A DNA stretch of 39,760 nucleotides, from positions 1-39,760 of IMG/VR virus record IMGVR_UViG_3300020119_000389; one strand, given 5' to 3'. The notes under the pieces were generated by a model. It did not search any database. It was not told the DNA's origin and saw nothing but the letters and a program-made list of their open reading frames with translations. Within the stretch, counting starts at the first letter, position 1. Each line of letters opens with the position of its first letter. This stretch comes from a virus. The translations under genes were made by a program, and so were the position numbers. Of the stretch, positions 21,301 through 29,897 are shown piece by piece.

Positions 21301-22416
21301 ATGGTACAGGTATTAGAAAGAAATCCAAGTTTTGGTTCACAGATCGGAAGAAGTCTTGGCGAAGGACTGGGATCTGCATTTGGGAATGCTATCGGTGGAG
21401 GCGTGCAGGGTTATCAGGATAAAAAGAACTCCGATAAGTTTGCCAGGGCATTCAAGGAACGTACTGGTATGGATCTGTCTGAATATCCACCAGAAATTCA
21501 ACAGGAGTTCGCAAAGCAGTTTTCTAAATACCAGGCGCAAGAGCAGATGTTCAATCGGATGTTTCCATCAAAAGGCGGGAATCAGGGAGGAATTGGGAAA
21601 GATCTGATGAAAGGAGGAGGGGAAGGCCAATCAGAAGCAGGTATGGATTCTGAAGGAGTAGATCTTACTAATCTTGACCAACAGGATCGTATGAAATTGG
21701 CTATGTTAAACCCTGCTTTGGGGCGTCAGGCTGTCGAAGAAGAAAAATTAAAACACAAAAAATCAGAAACAGAAATTGCCAGAGGCTATGAAGAATCCAA
21801 ACCCACTAGAGCTCGGGGCCGCCAATTAATCGAATCTTTGCCACAAAAAGAAATGGCACTCGAAACCATGAAAAATGCAATACAGTCAAATAATTTAGGA
21901 GCATTTTCATTGGATAATTTAGCGGAGTTAACCGGAATTGAGGGGCTGCGCACTCCAGAAGGGGCTGCATTTAAAACTGCATCTAAAGAATATTTCTTAG
22001 GGAATTTGGGAAGAATTGGTGCAAAAGGCCTTAATCAGATGATGGAAAAGGTAGTCATGGAAATGTCTCCTCTTATTGGAAGAAAGAAAGAGGCCAATCT
22101 TGCTGTTGCAGAAATTTTGGAAGCGGAAAACGATGTAGCAAGAAAAGAAGCCGAGTTAATCAATAGCATTGGAAACAATTTCAAGGAAAAAAATGGACAT
22201 TATCCAGACGACCTTGAGCATCTTGTTTATAAACAGCTGCACCCATATGCAGTTGAAAGACAAAAAGAAACACTAAAAAAAATAGATCAGATAAAAGAAA
22301 AATACGAACCTAAAAATAAAGGGGGCGTATTGATGTATGATCCATCGGGAAATTTACGAAGAGTCCCTCATGCGGATATTAAAAATGCCGAAAAGGAAGG
22401 ATATAGAAAAGGATGA
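21301..22416 (+). CDS. Internal virion/ejection-type protein 2, 371 aa
   Basis: ATG at 21301 with AGGAG five bases upstream; the frame is open 90 bases further up over the preceding gene, which I reject. N-terminal glycine-rich segment (GRSLGEGLGSAFGNAIGGGV) is followed by long charged helices and a basic C-terminus ending EGYRKG. Lysine-rich and soluble. Probably ejected with DNA or lining the portal. ATGA-coupled to the next gene. Confidence 0.55.
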   Translation: MVQVLERNPSFGSQIGRSLGEGLGSAFGNAIGGGVQGYQDKKNSDKFARAFKERTGMDLSEYPPEIQQEFAKQFSKYQAQEQMFNRMFPSKGGNQGGIGKDLMKGGGEGQSEAGMDSEGVDLTNLDQQDRMKLAMLNPALGRQAVEEEKLKHKKSETEIARGYEESKPTRARGRQLIESLPQKEMALETMKNAIQSNNLGAFSLDNLAELTGIEGLRTPEGAAFKTASKEYFLGNLGRIGAKGLNQMMEKVVMEMSPLIGRKKEANLAVAEILEAENDVARKEAELINSIGNNFKEKNGHYPDDLEHLVYKQLHPYAVERQKETLKKIDQIKEKYEPKNKGGVLMYDPSGNLRRVPHADIKNAEKEGYRKG

Positions 22417-23690
22417 CATACAAGGAATATGGAGAGGTTATAGAGCCGGCAAAGCAGCAGGGAGAATTTAAAGAGTTTGGAAAGGTGATTTCACCTCTTT
22501 CGCGCACTAAATCTTTAATTAACGCACCAGCAAAGGGGGCAGTTAAAAGAGCTGGCGACATTGCTGGATTTGTACAGGATCTCGTTCCTTCTTTTATTCC
22601 AAAAGGCCCCCTGACACAAGAAAAAGCCCATAAGTATGCAGACGAAAATTTGCCAACCTTCGATAGGGAACCGGAAAAATTTTTGGAAAGAACTGGCGGT
22701 GTGGCAACGGAGGCGTTGTTATCTCCTGGAGGACTGGCTGCTAAAGCTGTTCAGGTTCCTCTCGGCGCCGGGTTGGGATATGCCGCAGAGAAGTTTGGGG
22801 CTCCGGAATGGGTTCAGTCAATAGCAGAAGGGGCACCATTTTTCTATTCTGGAGGAAAAAAAATTCCTCTAAAACCCAGTCAAAAAAAACTTGGCGAATT
22901 CATGAGAGAAAATGGATTGACTGAACAGGAGATAGCCGTGATGCTTAAAACTCCTGAACAGGTAAATAGATGGGGTAAATGGGCTATTAAAGGGGAAAAA
23001 AATAGCAAGTTGATGGAGTCAATCTATCATAAAACTGGAAAGATATATGACGGAATAAAGACTGAAGCAGGTGCTTTGGGAAATAAGTTTGTTACACCTG
23101 AGGCTGGGATAAAATTCTTAAACGACACTTCTGAAATTATTAAGGACATGCCCCACAAATACCGAAGCATTATAAAACAGGATGCAATTGACCTTTTGAA
23201 TTCAGGAGGGGATTTCAACGCATTTACAAATTTTTATCACGACGTGAATGCGGTTATTGGATCTGAAAGCGGGGGGAAAGCCATTGTTGGGCGGATCAAA
23301 AAACCTGTAATGGAAGCCATCGAGTCGATAAATCCAAAACTGGCAAGCGATTTTCAGTTGGCAAATGATCTTTTTAGAACTCGGGCAAATGTAAAAGGGG
23401 CCTTAGTGAACCCAAAAGATTTTGATAAACTCATGGATTTAGGTGAAGGGCTGGGACTTGCGCAGGGTATAGCGAATAGAGATTCTGGAATGATTGCAAA
23501 GGTTGTTGGAATGTCTGGGTGGAGATATCTTGCAGGAGAAATGCTGACTAATCCCAGATTGCAAAACAAAGCCACTCGAATAGCTGAAGCATTAAAGAAA
23601 AATAAATACATGCTTGCAGAAAAATATACCCGTGAAATAATTGATGAAACTGGTCTCAATGAATATATGAAGGATGAAAATCAGGAATGA
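22413..23690 (+). CDS. Internal virion/ejection-type protein 3, 425 aa
   Basis: ATGA-coupled. A glycine/alanine membrane-like stretch (LLSPGGLAAKAVQVPLGAGL, residues about 105-125) sits before a long helical part (EFMRENGLTEQEIAVMLKTP; RTRANVKGALVNPKDFDKLM). No lytic transglycosylase motif is visible. It is last of three in the ejection-protein position. Its final ten bases are overlapped by a leftward micro-frame. Confidence 0.55.
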   Translation: MTYKEYGEVIEPAKQQGEFKEFGKVISPLSRTKSLINAPAKGAVKRAGDIAGFVQDLVPSFIPKGPLTQEKAHKYADENLPTFDREPEKFLERTGGVATEALLSPGGLAAKAVQVPLGAGLGYAAEKFGAPEWVQSIAEGAPFFYSGGKKIPLKPSQKKLGEFMRENGLTEQEIAVMLKTPEQVNRWGKWAIKGEKNSKLMESIYHKTGKIYDGIKTEAGALGNKFVTPEAGIKFLNDTSEIIKDMPHKYRSIIKQDAIDLLNSGGDFNAFTNFYHDVNAVIGSESGGKAIVGRIKKPVMEAIESINPKLASDFQLANDLFRTRANVKGALVNPKDFDKLMDLGEGLGLAQGIANRDSGMIAKVVGMSGWRYLAGEMLTNPRLQNKATRIAEALKKNKYMLAEKYTREIIDETGLNEYMKDENQE

Positions 23691-23743
23691 ACCCAAGTGA
23701 CAAAAGCAAAAGCCAAAATCACAGCAAAAAAACATAATATCAT
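23681..23743 (-). CDS. Membrane micro-peptide, 20 aa (tentative)
   Basis: ATG at 23743, overlapping nothing upstream but only one base from the preceding leftward stop, encodes one hydrophobic helix (CFFAVILAFAFVTWV). GGAG lies about eleven bases upstream. It overlaps the end of the rightward ejection-type gene. Length makes it doubtful. Confidence 0.25.
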   Translation of the reverse strand: MILCFFAVILAFAFVTWVHS

Positions 23744-23744
23744 T

Positions 23745-23906
23745 TTATTTTTTCTCCAAAATTCTTTGCATCATCTGAATATATCTCTCCTCCAAAGTGC
23801 ACAATCTGCCGTGAAAGTCCTTCATTTCCTTAGTGCTTTCTCTGTGCATAAACCAGCAAGCTCCAAGAGTTGAACCTGCTATGGCCATTACTTGTAACCA
23901 GTCCAT
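23745..23906 (-). CDS. Small membrane-anchored EMKDFH protein, 53 aa
   Basis: The ATG shares its A with the stop (TAATG) of the upstream 110-residue gene, so translation is coupled. One membrane segment (WLQVMAIAGSTLGACWFM) is followed by EMKDFHGRLCTLEERY and a helix. The EMKDFH core also appears in the protein encoded across the circle junction. I associate this motif with small membrane proteins of environmental chlamydiae and similar bacteria (memory). Role unknown. Confidence 0.65.
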   Translation of the reverse strand: MDWLQVMAIAGSTLGACWFMHRESTKEMKDFHGRLCTLEERYIQMMQRILEKK

Positions 23907-24238
23907 TATTCAGCCTTTGTAACGTGTCTTGGCCTTCTTCCCACAATTTTCCTTATCGCTTCTTCTCTGGATGCGGGAGTAGAGTTAACCTGAACAAGAA
24001 TAACTGACATTTCAAGACCGACCATTCGTTCCCGAATATCCCCAATTTCGTATTGGATGGTGTCAATTTTCTCATCAATTTTCTCGAACTTTTTATCGAT
24101 TTTATCAAACCCAACACGCATGTCAGCCTTGATTTCATCGAATCGTTTGTCCCGACAGCTTTTCCAAAGTGCTATAATAGATGTCGTGGCAGCAACCAGC
24201 GCTGCTATTCCTGTCAGAGATTCTGTATTAAGTTCCAT
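23906..24238 (-). CDS. Membrane-anchored coiled-coil protein, 110 aa
   Basis: Leftward, upstream partner of the 53-residue gene. TGIAALVAATTSIIALWKS at residues 9-27 is a membrane anchor; residues 28-75 are a heptad-rich coiled coil (FDKIDKKFEKIDEKIDTIQY). A basic C-terminus (IVGRRPRHVTKAE) follows. Layout suggests an inner-membrane anchored trimer or dimer, e.g. exclusion or lysis-related, but nothing identifies it. Confidence 0.65.
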   Translation of the reverse strand: MELNTESLTGIAALVAATTSIIALWKSCRDKRFDEIKADMRVGFDKIDKKFEKIDEKIDTIQYEIGDIRERMVGLEMSVILVQVNSTPASREEAIRKIVGRRPRHVTKAE

Positions 24239-24296
24239 TTTTCACCTAAATTTTCCAGAGATATTATCATAGTTTGTCGAATATCACAATTCGCAT

Positions 24297-24527
24297 TTAT
24301 TCTTTTATTCTCTCGTCTATAATCCTGTTCACTATCTTTTCCAAATCGACTACCGCCAGACGGTTAAGTTCAGACCTGGCTATTCTAAATCCGGACCTGT
24401 CACTTTCTCCTATTCGAAAAGCACTTATTCGGCCTCTTAAAATACCTCTTCTTACGGTATTGGGGTGCACGCGTATAAGCCGGGCAAACTCCTTAATCGT
24501 AAGAAAGTCGGGGACATCTGTGTGCAT
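24297..24527 (-). CDS. Excisionase/MerR-like HTH protein, 76 aa
   Basis: I take ATG at 24527 (GGTGA about six bases upstream); the frame extends to an ATG at 24587 without a ribosome site. PDFLTIKEFARLIRVHPNTV-RRGILRGRISAFRIG-FRIARSELNR is the compact winged HTH of excisionase-family proteins, where the K/R-x-G-R-I-x-A-x-R-I-G wing contacts DNA. Without an integrase it is more likely a regulator of this leftward island or of the fibre gene starting 95 bases away on the other strand. Confidence 0.7.
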   Translation of the reverse strand: MHTDVPDFLTIKEFARLIRVHPNTVRRGILRGRISAFRIGESDRSGFRIARSELNRLAVVDLEKIVNRIIDERIKE

Positions 24528-24621
24528 GGCATTCACCAAAAGTTGTGAATCATGGTTAATTGACGAAATCGCGATTCTACTCCACATTTAATGTTAATTA
24601 AACATTTTATTCGGAGGGAAT

Positions 24622-26244
24622 ATGTCCAGTTTAGCCTATGGTATCGGCGGTCTCGTCAGCGTTCAACCAGCTCCAGTTGAAGGAAATGGTCCACCACCGG
24701 CCAGTTTCAGAGGGCTGTTGGGTCAGCAATATTTTGATGAAAGCGTATCGCCTCCACAACAGTATGTTTATAACGGTCAAACGTGGGCATCTGGTGGTAA
24801 CTCATATGCAACGACAACAGTTCCAGGGATTGTTCAGCTCTCCACTTCCATTGTGGGTGATGCAGCCTCCACGACACTCGTTCCCACTGTAAAAGAAATT
24901 AAAGACTATGTTGACGGTGTTGCAGTAGCAGGAGCTCCAGTTGCTACAACAACGACTCAGGGTATCGTTACTCTCGCAACAAACGCCCAGGCGGTAGCAG
25001 GAACACCCTCTACAGGACTTGTTGCTCTTGCAGTGCAGCCATCCAATCTCGCTTCAGTATTTGCCGCACCTCCTGCAATTGGAGGAACAACTCCCGCAGC
25101 TGGAACATTCACAACCATTGGATTCACAACAGCCACAGGTACTGCTGGTGGAACATGGGCCTCTGGAGGAACTGCAATCAGTATTGGTGCCGATGCTTCC
25201 ACTGATACGATCAATATCGGTACAGGTGCAGCAGCGCGTACTATCCATATCGGAGATTCTGCTCAGGCCAATCTGGTTACCATCGGTTCTACATCAGGTG
25301 CTGCTTCTCTTACTCTAAATGCTGGAACTGGTAACTTTGTTCTGGCAACAGCAGCTACTACCAACGTTACAATGGGTGCAGCTCAAACAAGCGGGACATT
25401 CACAATTGGTGGAACAGCAGCAACAGGAAACCTCACTCTTGGATCCTCATCCGGCACAAACTCTGTACTCATCGGTAACGGAGCTGGTGCTACCACTGTC
25501 AATATTGCCAACGTCACAACAGCAGGCGCTGTCAACATTGGTGCGGGTCTCACTTCAGGAACTATTACAATTGGTGGTACAGCTCAGGCTGGAACTCTGA
25601 CACTTGGTTCAAGTTCTGCTTCCAATACCCTGATCATTGCAGGCGGTTCCGGTGCTACAACACTTCAAATTGCAAATGCCCAAACCGGTGGATCTGTATC
25701 CATTGCACATGCAATGACAACAGGTAACATCGTAATAGGTGATGCTCAAACATCTGGAACACTCACTATTGGTTCTACAGCAGCAGGAACCGGTGCGGTA
25801 AGAATTGCAGATGGTACAGGAGCTCAAACAGTCTCAATTGCAACAGGAGCTGGCGCCAAAACAGTATCTCTGGGAAGCACCAATACAACATCCACTACTA
25901 CCATCAACTCTGGATCTGGAAACGTAAACGTTACAGGCGGTCATCTGGCAATTGCGTCCGTTGCAAAAACACTTCTTGTTAACGGTGGTGCAGTAACCGA
26001 CTTTATCGGTACAGGCGTGCTGACAGCTGGAACACAGACTATTGCCAATACCAACATTGCAACAGGGGATGTAATTCTTCTCACAAGAACAGGGGCTGCC
26101 GCTTCTACAACACTTGGTGAGCTGAGCTACACAATCAGCAACGGTGCCAGCTTCACAGTGACAAGTTTAATTATTGGAACGCCTGGCAGCACACAGACTG
26201 GCGATGTATCGACCTACGCCTACTTTATTGTTCGTCCTACCTAA
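24622..26244 (+). CDS. Repetitive tail-fibre protein, 540 aa
   Basis: ATG at 24622 with GGAGG. Residues 1-60 form an attachment domain with PQQYVYNGQTWASGG. From about residue 256 there are three 55-residue repeats starting TSGTFTIGG, TSGTITIGG and TTGNIVIGD, built of short T/G/I/N strands as in trimeric beta-helical fibres. The C-terminal 60 residues (LGELSYTISNGASFTVTSLI) form a compact tip. Gly, Thr, Ala and Ser dominate. Likely one of the host-binding fibres. Confidence 0.75.
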   Translation: MSSLAYGIGGLVSVQPAPVEGNGPPPASFRGLLGQQYFDESVSPPQQYVYNGQTWASGGNSYATTTVPGIVQLSTSIVGDAASTTLVPTVKEIKDYVDGVAVAGAPVATTTTQGIVTLATNAQAVAGTPSTGLVALAVQPSNLASVFAAPPAIGGTTPAAGTFTTIGFTTATGTAGGTWASGGTAISIGADASTDTINIGTGAAARTIHIGDSAQANLVTIGSTSGAASLTLNAGTGNFVLATAATTNVTMGAAQTSGTFTIGGTAATGNLTLGSSSGTNSVLIGNGAGATTVNIANVTTAGAVNIGAGLTSGTITIGGTAQAGTLTLGSSSASNTLIIAGGSGATTLQIANAQTGGSVSIAHAMTTGNIVIGDAQTSGTLTIGSTAAGTGAVRIADGTGAQTVSIATGAGAKTVSLGSTNTTSTTTINSGSGNVNVTGGHLAIASVAKTLLVNGGAVTDFIGTGVLTAGTQTIANTNIATGDVILLTRTGAAASTTLGELSYTISNGASFTVTSLIIGTPGSTQTGDVSTYAYFIVRPT

Positions 26245-26276
26245 CCATGGGTGACACAATAAAATTTTAATGGCAT

Positions 26277-26301
26277 GATGGGTAAGAATTTATTACCCAT
26301 C
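26277..26301 (+). other. Perfect 9-bp hairpin before the 71-residue gene
   Basis: GATGGGTAA (26277-26285) and TTACCCATC (26293-26301) flank a seven-base loop, directly before the AAGGAAGG ribosome site. No T-run follows, so it is not a standard terminator; it could stabilise the message. TAAAATTTTA lies just upstream at 26260-26269. Confidence 0.55.
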
Positions 26302-26315
26302 TAAAGGAAGGCAAT

Positions 26316-26531
26316 ATGCTTAAGAACGTTGCAAGACTTGAACATGTAATAGGAAGCAGGATATTTCATTTTCTGTGTGACCCTGATTCCCCATTAAATG
26401 AAGTCAGAGATGCTCTGGCAGTATTTAACGAATACGTAGACAAAGTTGAAGCTGCAGCAAGGGGATCTCAAAATCCCGAGCCAGTACAGGAAAATCCAGC
26501 TCCTTTGGAAGAACAACCGAAACAGGAGTAA
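26316..26531 (+). CDS. Hypothetical helical protein, 71 aa
   Basis: ATG at 26316 with a strong AAGGAAGG site. LEHVIGSRIFHFLCDPDSPL and EVRDALAVFNEYVDKVEAAA are helices; the tail is P/E/Q-rich. It is not recognised beyond a feeling that it recurs in phages of this type. Placement inside the fibre block suggests a tail or assembly role. Confidence 0.55.
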   Translation: MLKNVARLEHVIGSRIFHFLCDPDSPLNEVRDALAVFNEYVDKVEAAARGSQNPEPVQENPAPLEEQPKQE

Positions 26532-26534
26532 TCC

Positions 26535-26867
26535 GTGTCAACACAAGTAGCAATCCTCGATAATTTAAGGTCTCTTGCGTCTGGAGGAATATCTGGCACC
26601 TACGCACCTGTAGGGACAGCATTCCCGGCAGCAGTGCGTCTGATCTGTATTACAAACAATACAGACGGGGACATGATTTTTACAGATGATGGGATCAACG
26701 ACAAACTTTTTATCCCAAAGGGATCTTTTAAGCTGTTTGATATTGGCTCCAACAGAACCAATAACAACACGACCTATGTCATAAGACAGGGAACACAGTT
26801 TTCAGTGAAGCAGAGCACAGCGCCCACTACAGGATCCGTTTATATCGAAGTAATATTGGGTAACTAA
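26535..26867 (+). CDS. Small beta-rich tail protein, 110 aa (GTG start)
   Basis: GTG at 26535 with GGAG six bases upstream, three bases after the previous stop. SLASGGISGTYAPVGTAFPA, then ITNNTDGDMIFTDDGINDK and NTTYVIRQGTQFSVKQS are typical of a small jelly-roll virion protein. I think it is a tail or baseplate-like accessory protein; not proven. Confidence 0.6.
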   Translation: MSTQVAILDNLRSLASGGISGTYAPVGTAFPAAVRLICITNNTDGDMIFTDDGINDKLFIPKGSFKLFDIGSNRTNNNTTYVIRQGTQFSVKQSTAPTTGSVYIEVILGN

Positions 26868-27818
26868 ATGAGTGATGGAAGGAAGTTTTTGAAGGTCGAC
26901 GTAGGCCAGATGAGTGCCGAAGAAAGACTTGCCTCTCTGGAGGGAAAACTTCCCGCACTCATAGAGAGAATCCAGTCCTATGACAAGATTGTAGACAGCT
27001 ATAACGCGCTGGCCTCTGGGCTAAGTGCTATCAATAAACGGCTGTCTGACATCTCAAGGGATATTTCCGATCTTCACATGGCAGTCGATGGAGTCAACAA
27101 AAGGACTCTTTATGAATCCCAGGACAACCAAAATTCTTTTGCCCGAATCTCCAGAAATGTTGCAGATCTCTCAAAGAATCAGGATTCAGTTGGGGAGACT
27201 CACTCGAAAGCGCTGGAGAAAAAAACCTCTGAAATCATGGAAATTCAGAAAAATATTTCCCAGATTTCAGACAGGATGGTATCTAGACATGATCTCCAAC
27301 CGGTTTTACAGTCTATTTATTCCGAAATGGAAGACCTGAAAGGGTTTGCAGACAGCAATTACGTAAAAGTTTCTTCCCATCAGGATCTGCAAAAATCATT
27401 ACTCAATGCAACTGCTGACCTTAACTTCCAGATAAATTCTGTGGACGCAAAGGTAAATGCTATCAATGCAGACTTTTCGGCTTTTCCAAAGCAGCTCTCG
27501 GAAATTGATGCCAGACTCAACTACGACATCAACCAGCGCTTTATGGTCTTCTTCGAGAAAGTCAATACCCGACTGGATGCTCTGTCTACCAAACTTGTCC
27601 CCCAGGGGATCAGTCTGCAGGAGATCAAGTCTGAATTTTCCGGGCGTCTGGATTCCTTTAAACTAGATATCAGCAACTCGGTTCTCAAGAGCGGAAACAA
27701 TTCCCAGCAGATCATTCTTTTGGAAAAAAAGCTGGAGAATCTGAAGTTGCTCTTCAATAAGTACATGATAGAACAGGGTTCCAGTGTCCCAAACGCAGAA
27801 GAGGGATTGTCTAAATGA
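26868..27818 (+). CDS. Long coiled-coil protein, 316 aa
   Basis: ATG directly after the previous stop. Heptad repeats run over most of the length (RLASLEGKLPALIERIQSYD; RLSDISRDISDLHMAVDGVN; LEKKLENLKLLFNKYMIEQG). Probably an elongated trimeric shaft or a fibre chaperone. ATGA-coupled to a fibre gene, which favours a tail-fibre connector or assembly role. Confidence 0.6.
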   Translation: MSDGRKFLKVDVGQMSAEERLASLEGKLPALIERIQSYDKIVDSYNALASGLSAINKRLSDISRDISDLHMAVDGVNKRTLYESQDNQNSFARISRNVADLSKNQDSVGETHSKALEKKTSEIMEIQKNISQISDRMVSRHDLQPVLQSIYSEMEDLKGFADSNYVKVSSHQDLQKSLLNATADLNFQINSVDAKVNAINADFSAFPKQLSEIDARLNYDINQRFMVFFEKVNTRLDALSTKLVPQGISLQEIKSEFSGRLDSFKLDISNSVLKSGNNSQQIILLEKKLENLKLLFNKYMIEQGSSVPNAEEGLSK

Positions 27819-28975
27819 GCCAGGCAGGAAAAATAAACGATCAGTTTACCCCGATTCCTCCGACAATCGCCACATCCTATGTGACCGATGCGGGCACTGC
27901 TGTTCCTGCAGCAAATATTTTAAATGTTCTGGGTGGAACAAGTATAGCCACATCTGCAGTCGGGAATACGATCACCATCTCATTCACTGGCGGTACCGGA
28001 TTAATAGAGACGATCAATGGTGACACCGGATCGATAACAGGAAATACGGTCACAATCTATGCCAATAATGCGGCCAACAATTGTGGAGCGTCTGTCAATT
28101 TTGCAAATTCCGGCACCATATCTACATTAAATGTCACGGATGGTTCCAACAATACATTCGTGGGTTTAAATTCTGGTCGTCTTGGATCAAATACAGCAGG
28201 AAATACAGGATTTGGTCATTCCACACTTTCATCGCTAAATGGATCGATAACGCTCGGAACCAATAACTGTGCTTTTGGTAATGCCGCTTTAAACTCGAAT
28301 GTGACAGGAATCGGGAACTGTGCATTTGGAGCAGTGTCGCTCGCAAATACTACAGGATCTCAAAACTGCGCTTTTGGTCAAACAAGTCTTGGAAATCTGA
28401 TAACAGGCACTCAAAATACAGCTCTGGGAACTGCATCAGGAATTTCCTACACTGGTGCAGAATCATCCAATATTCTCATCCGAAACTCAGGAACTGCTGC
28501 CGAATCCAATACAATCCGTATCGGTACGCAGGGTGCAGGATCCGGGCAACAAAATAGATGCTTTGTAGCAGGAATTGTTGGTGTCACAACGACAAATACC
28601 CAGTTTGTAACGATCAACTCATCTACGGGTCAGTTGGGAGTTCAGTCAGCGCTTAATGTTACCTCATGGGTAGATGCAAGTGGGGTGATTCTGGCAGTTA
28701 TAAATACAGGTTATTTTCTAACAGCCGCATCTACTGTTACCCTTCCAGCGGCACCTGTTCAGGGGCAAAGAGCCACTTTTGTTTGCGATACCACAGGATC
28801 GGTTGTGATCACAGCAAATGCAGGGCAAACAATACGTCTTAGCACGAACGTTACATCTGTAGCTGGGACAATGACCAATTCATTTCGTGGCGATACCCTT
28901 GAAATGGTATACCGTGCCGCAACTACACAATGGATCGCAACTCCCGGCAGCATTGGCGCCTGGACAAACGCATAA
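27815..28975 (+). CDS. Tail-fibre protein with YadA-head-like repeats, 386 aa
   Basis: ATGA-coupled to the coiled-coil gene. The middle repeats N-x-A-F-G-x-x-(A/S)-L motifs (NNCAFGNAAL, GNCAFGAVSL, QNCAFGQTSL, QNTALGTASG), the left-handed roll seen in trimeric autotransporter heads and many fibres. The C-terminal domain (GYFLTAASTVTLPAAPVQGQ) resembles fibre tips. Likely receptor-binding. Confidence 0.7.
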   Translation: MSQAGKINDQFTPIPPTIATSYVTDAGTAVPAANILNVLGGTSIATSAVGNTITISFTGGTGLIETINGDTGSITGNTVTIYANNAANNCGASVNFANSGTISTLNVTDGSNNTFVGLNSGRLGSNTAGNTGFGHSTLSSLNGSITLGTNNCAFGNAALNSNVTGIGNCAFGAVSLANTTGSQNCAFGQTSLGNLITGTQNTALGTASGISYTGAESSNILIRNSGTAAESNTIRIGTQGAGSGQQNRCFVAGIVGVTTTNTQFVTINSSTGQLGVQSALNVTSWVDASGVILAVINTGYFLTAASTVTLPAAPVQGQRATFVCDTTGSVVITANAGQTIRLSTNVTSVAGTMTNSFRGDTLEMVYRAATTQWIATPGSIGAWTNA

Positions 28976-28990
28976 AAGGGCTTAAAAATT

Positions 28991-29890
28991 ATGACATATG
29001 CGATTACCTCAGGAGCAAATTACGGAACAGTTAAATGGATCGTGTCTGCCACTCCAGGACTTGGTACCCATACAACGATAACTGCCGCAATCGCAGCATC
29101 TTCAAGTGGCGACACAATCGTGGTTCGGGATGGAACATACACAGAGAACTGTACAGTTAAGCCGGGAACTACTCTTACAACATGGGAAGGCTCAGGTTTT
29201 GATCCCAATGTGACTGTAATTGGTAAATTTACAATGTCTGGAGCTGGAACTGCGACTATTTCAGGGATAAGGTTGCAGACAAATTCAGATTTTGCTGTGC
29301 AGGTAAGTGGTTCATCCAACTCCCATCTAAACATTGAAGACTGTTTTGTTAACGCCACAAACAATACTGCGATCAGTTTTACATCCAGCGGATCTTCTTC
29401 TTTAACATTTAGCAATTGCACAGGTGATATAGCTACAACCGGGATCACTTTATTTTCTGCTTCTGGGTCGGGAACTATAGCCTTCAATTATAGCGATTTC
29501 ACAAACACTGGTTCTTCAACGACAGCCAGCACAATTTCGGCAGGATTATTTGGAGCATCCTACAGCAAATTTTTAATGCCCATTACATCCAGTGGAACAG
29601 GCGGATTTTCTGTAAACCAGACAGTGATAAATAATCAAACAACCAATACCACAAGCTTAACGGTAGGCGGTTCCGGAGGATGCGTTTGGCGTTCGGGAGA
29701 ATTTATTTCTGGAAGTGCATCGGCTGTTGTTGTGAATACAACAATGACAGGGACTCATTTGGATATTGATTCCTCCAATACCAATGCAATCACAGGAGCT
29801 GGAACGTTCAGCTATGGATTTATAGCATTTACAGGATCATCCTCAGGACATAACGTAACAACAGAAAATGCGCTTGCAACCCTAATCTAA
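28991..29890 (+). CDS. Right-handed beta-helix tail protein, 299 aa
   Basis: ATG at 28991. TTITAAIAASSSGDTIVVRD followed by GTYTENCTVKPGTTLT is the start of a pectate-lyase-like parallel beta helix ('stacked coils', as in tailspikes). Asn, Thr and Ser ladders follow. No catalytic residues of a known depolymerase can be named from the sequence. Likely a spike or fibre part. Confidence 0.65.
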   Translation: MTYAITSGANYGTVKWIVSATPGLGTHTTITAAIAASSSGDTIVVRDGTYTENCTVKPGTTLTTWEGSGFDPNVTVIGKFTMSGAGTATISGIRLQTNSDFAVQVSGSSNSHLNIEDCFVNATNNTAISFTSSGSSSLTFSNCTGDIATTGITLFSASGSGTIAFNYSDFTNTGSSTTASTISAGLFGASYSKFLMPITSSGTGGFSVNQTVINNQTTNTTSLTVGGSGGCVWRSGEFISGSASAVVVNTTMTGTHLDIDSSNTNAITGAGTFSYGFIAFTGSSSGHNVTTENALATLI

Positions 29891-29897
29891 GGTCTCC

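Noticed and set aside
24297-24527. Evidence for lysogeny (excisionase) with an attachment site
   Set aside because: No integrase or recombinase of the tyrosine or serine type is found in the complete circle, and no att-like core beside the tRNA gene.
24622-28975. Short regularly spaced DNA repeats that could suggest a CRISPR array or minisatellite
   Set aside because: They are imperfect, lie in long open frames and follow the protein repeats of fibre proteins.
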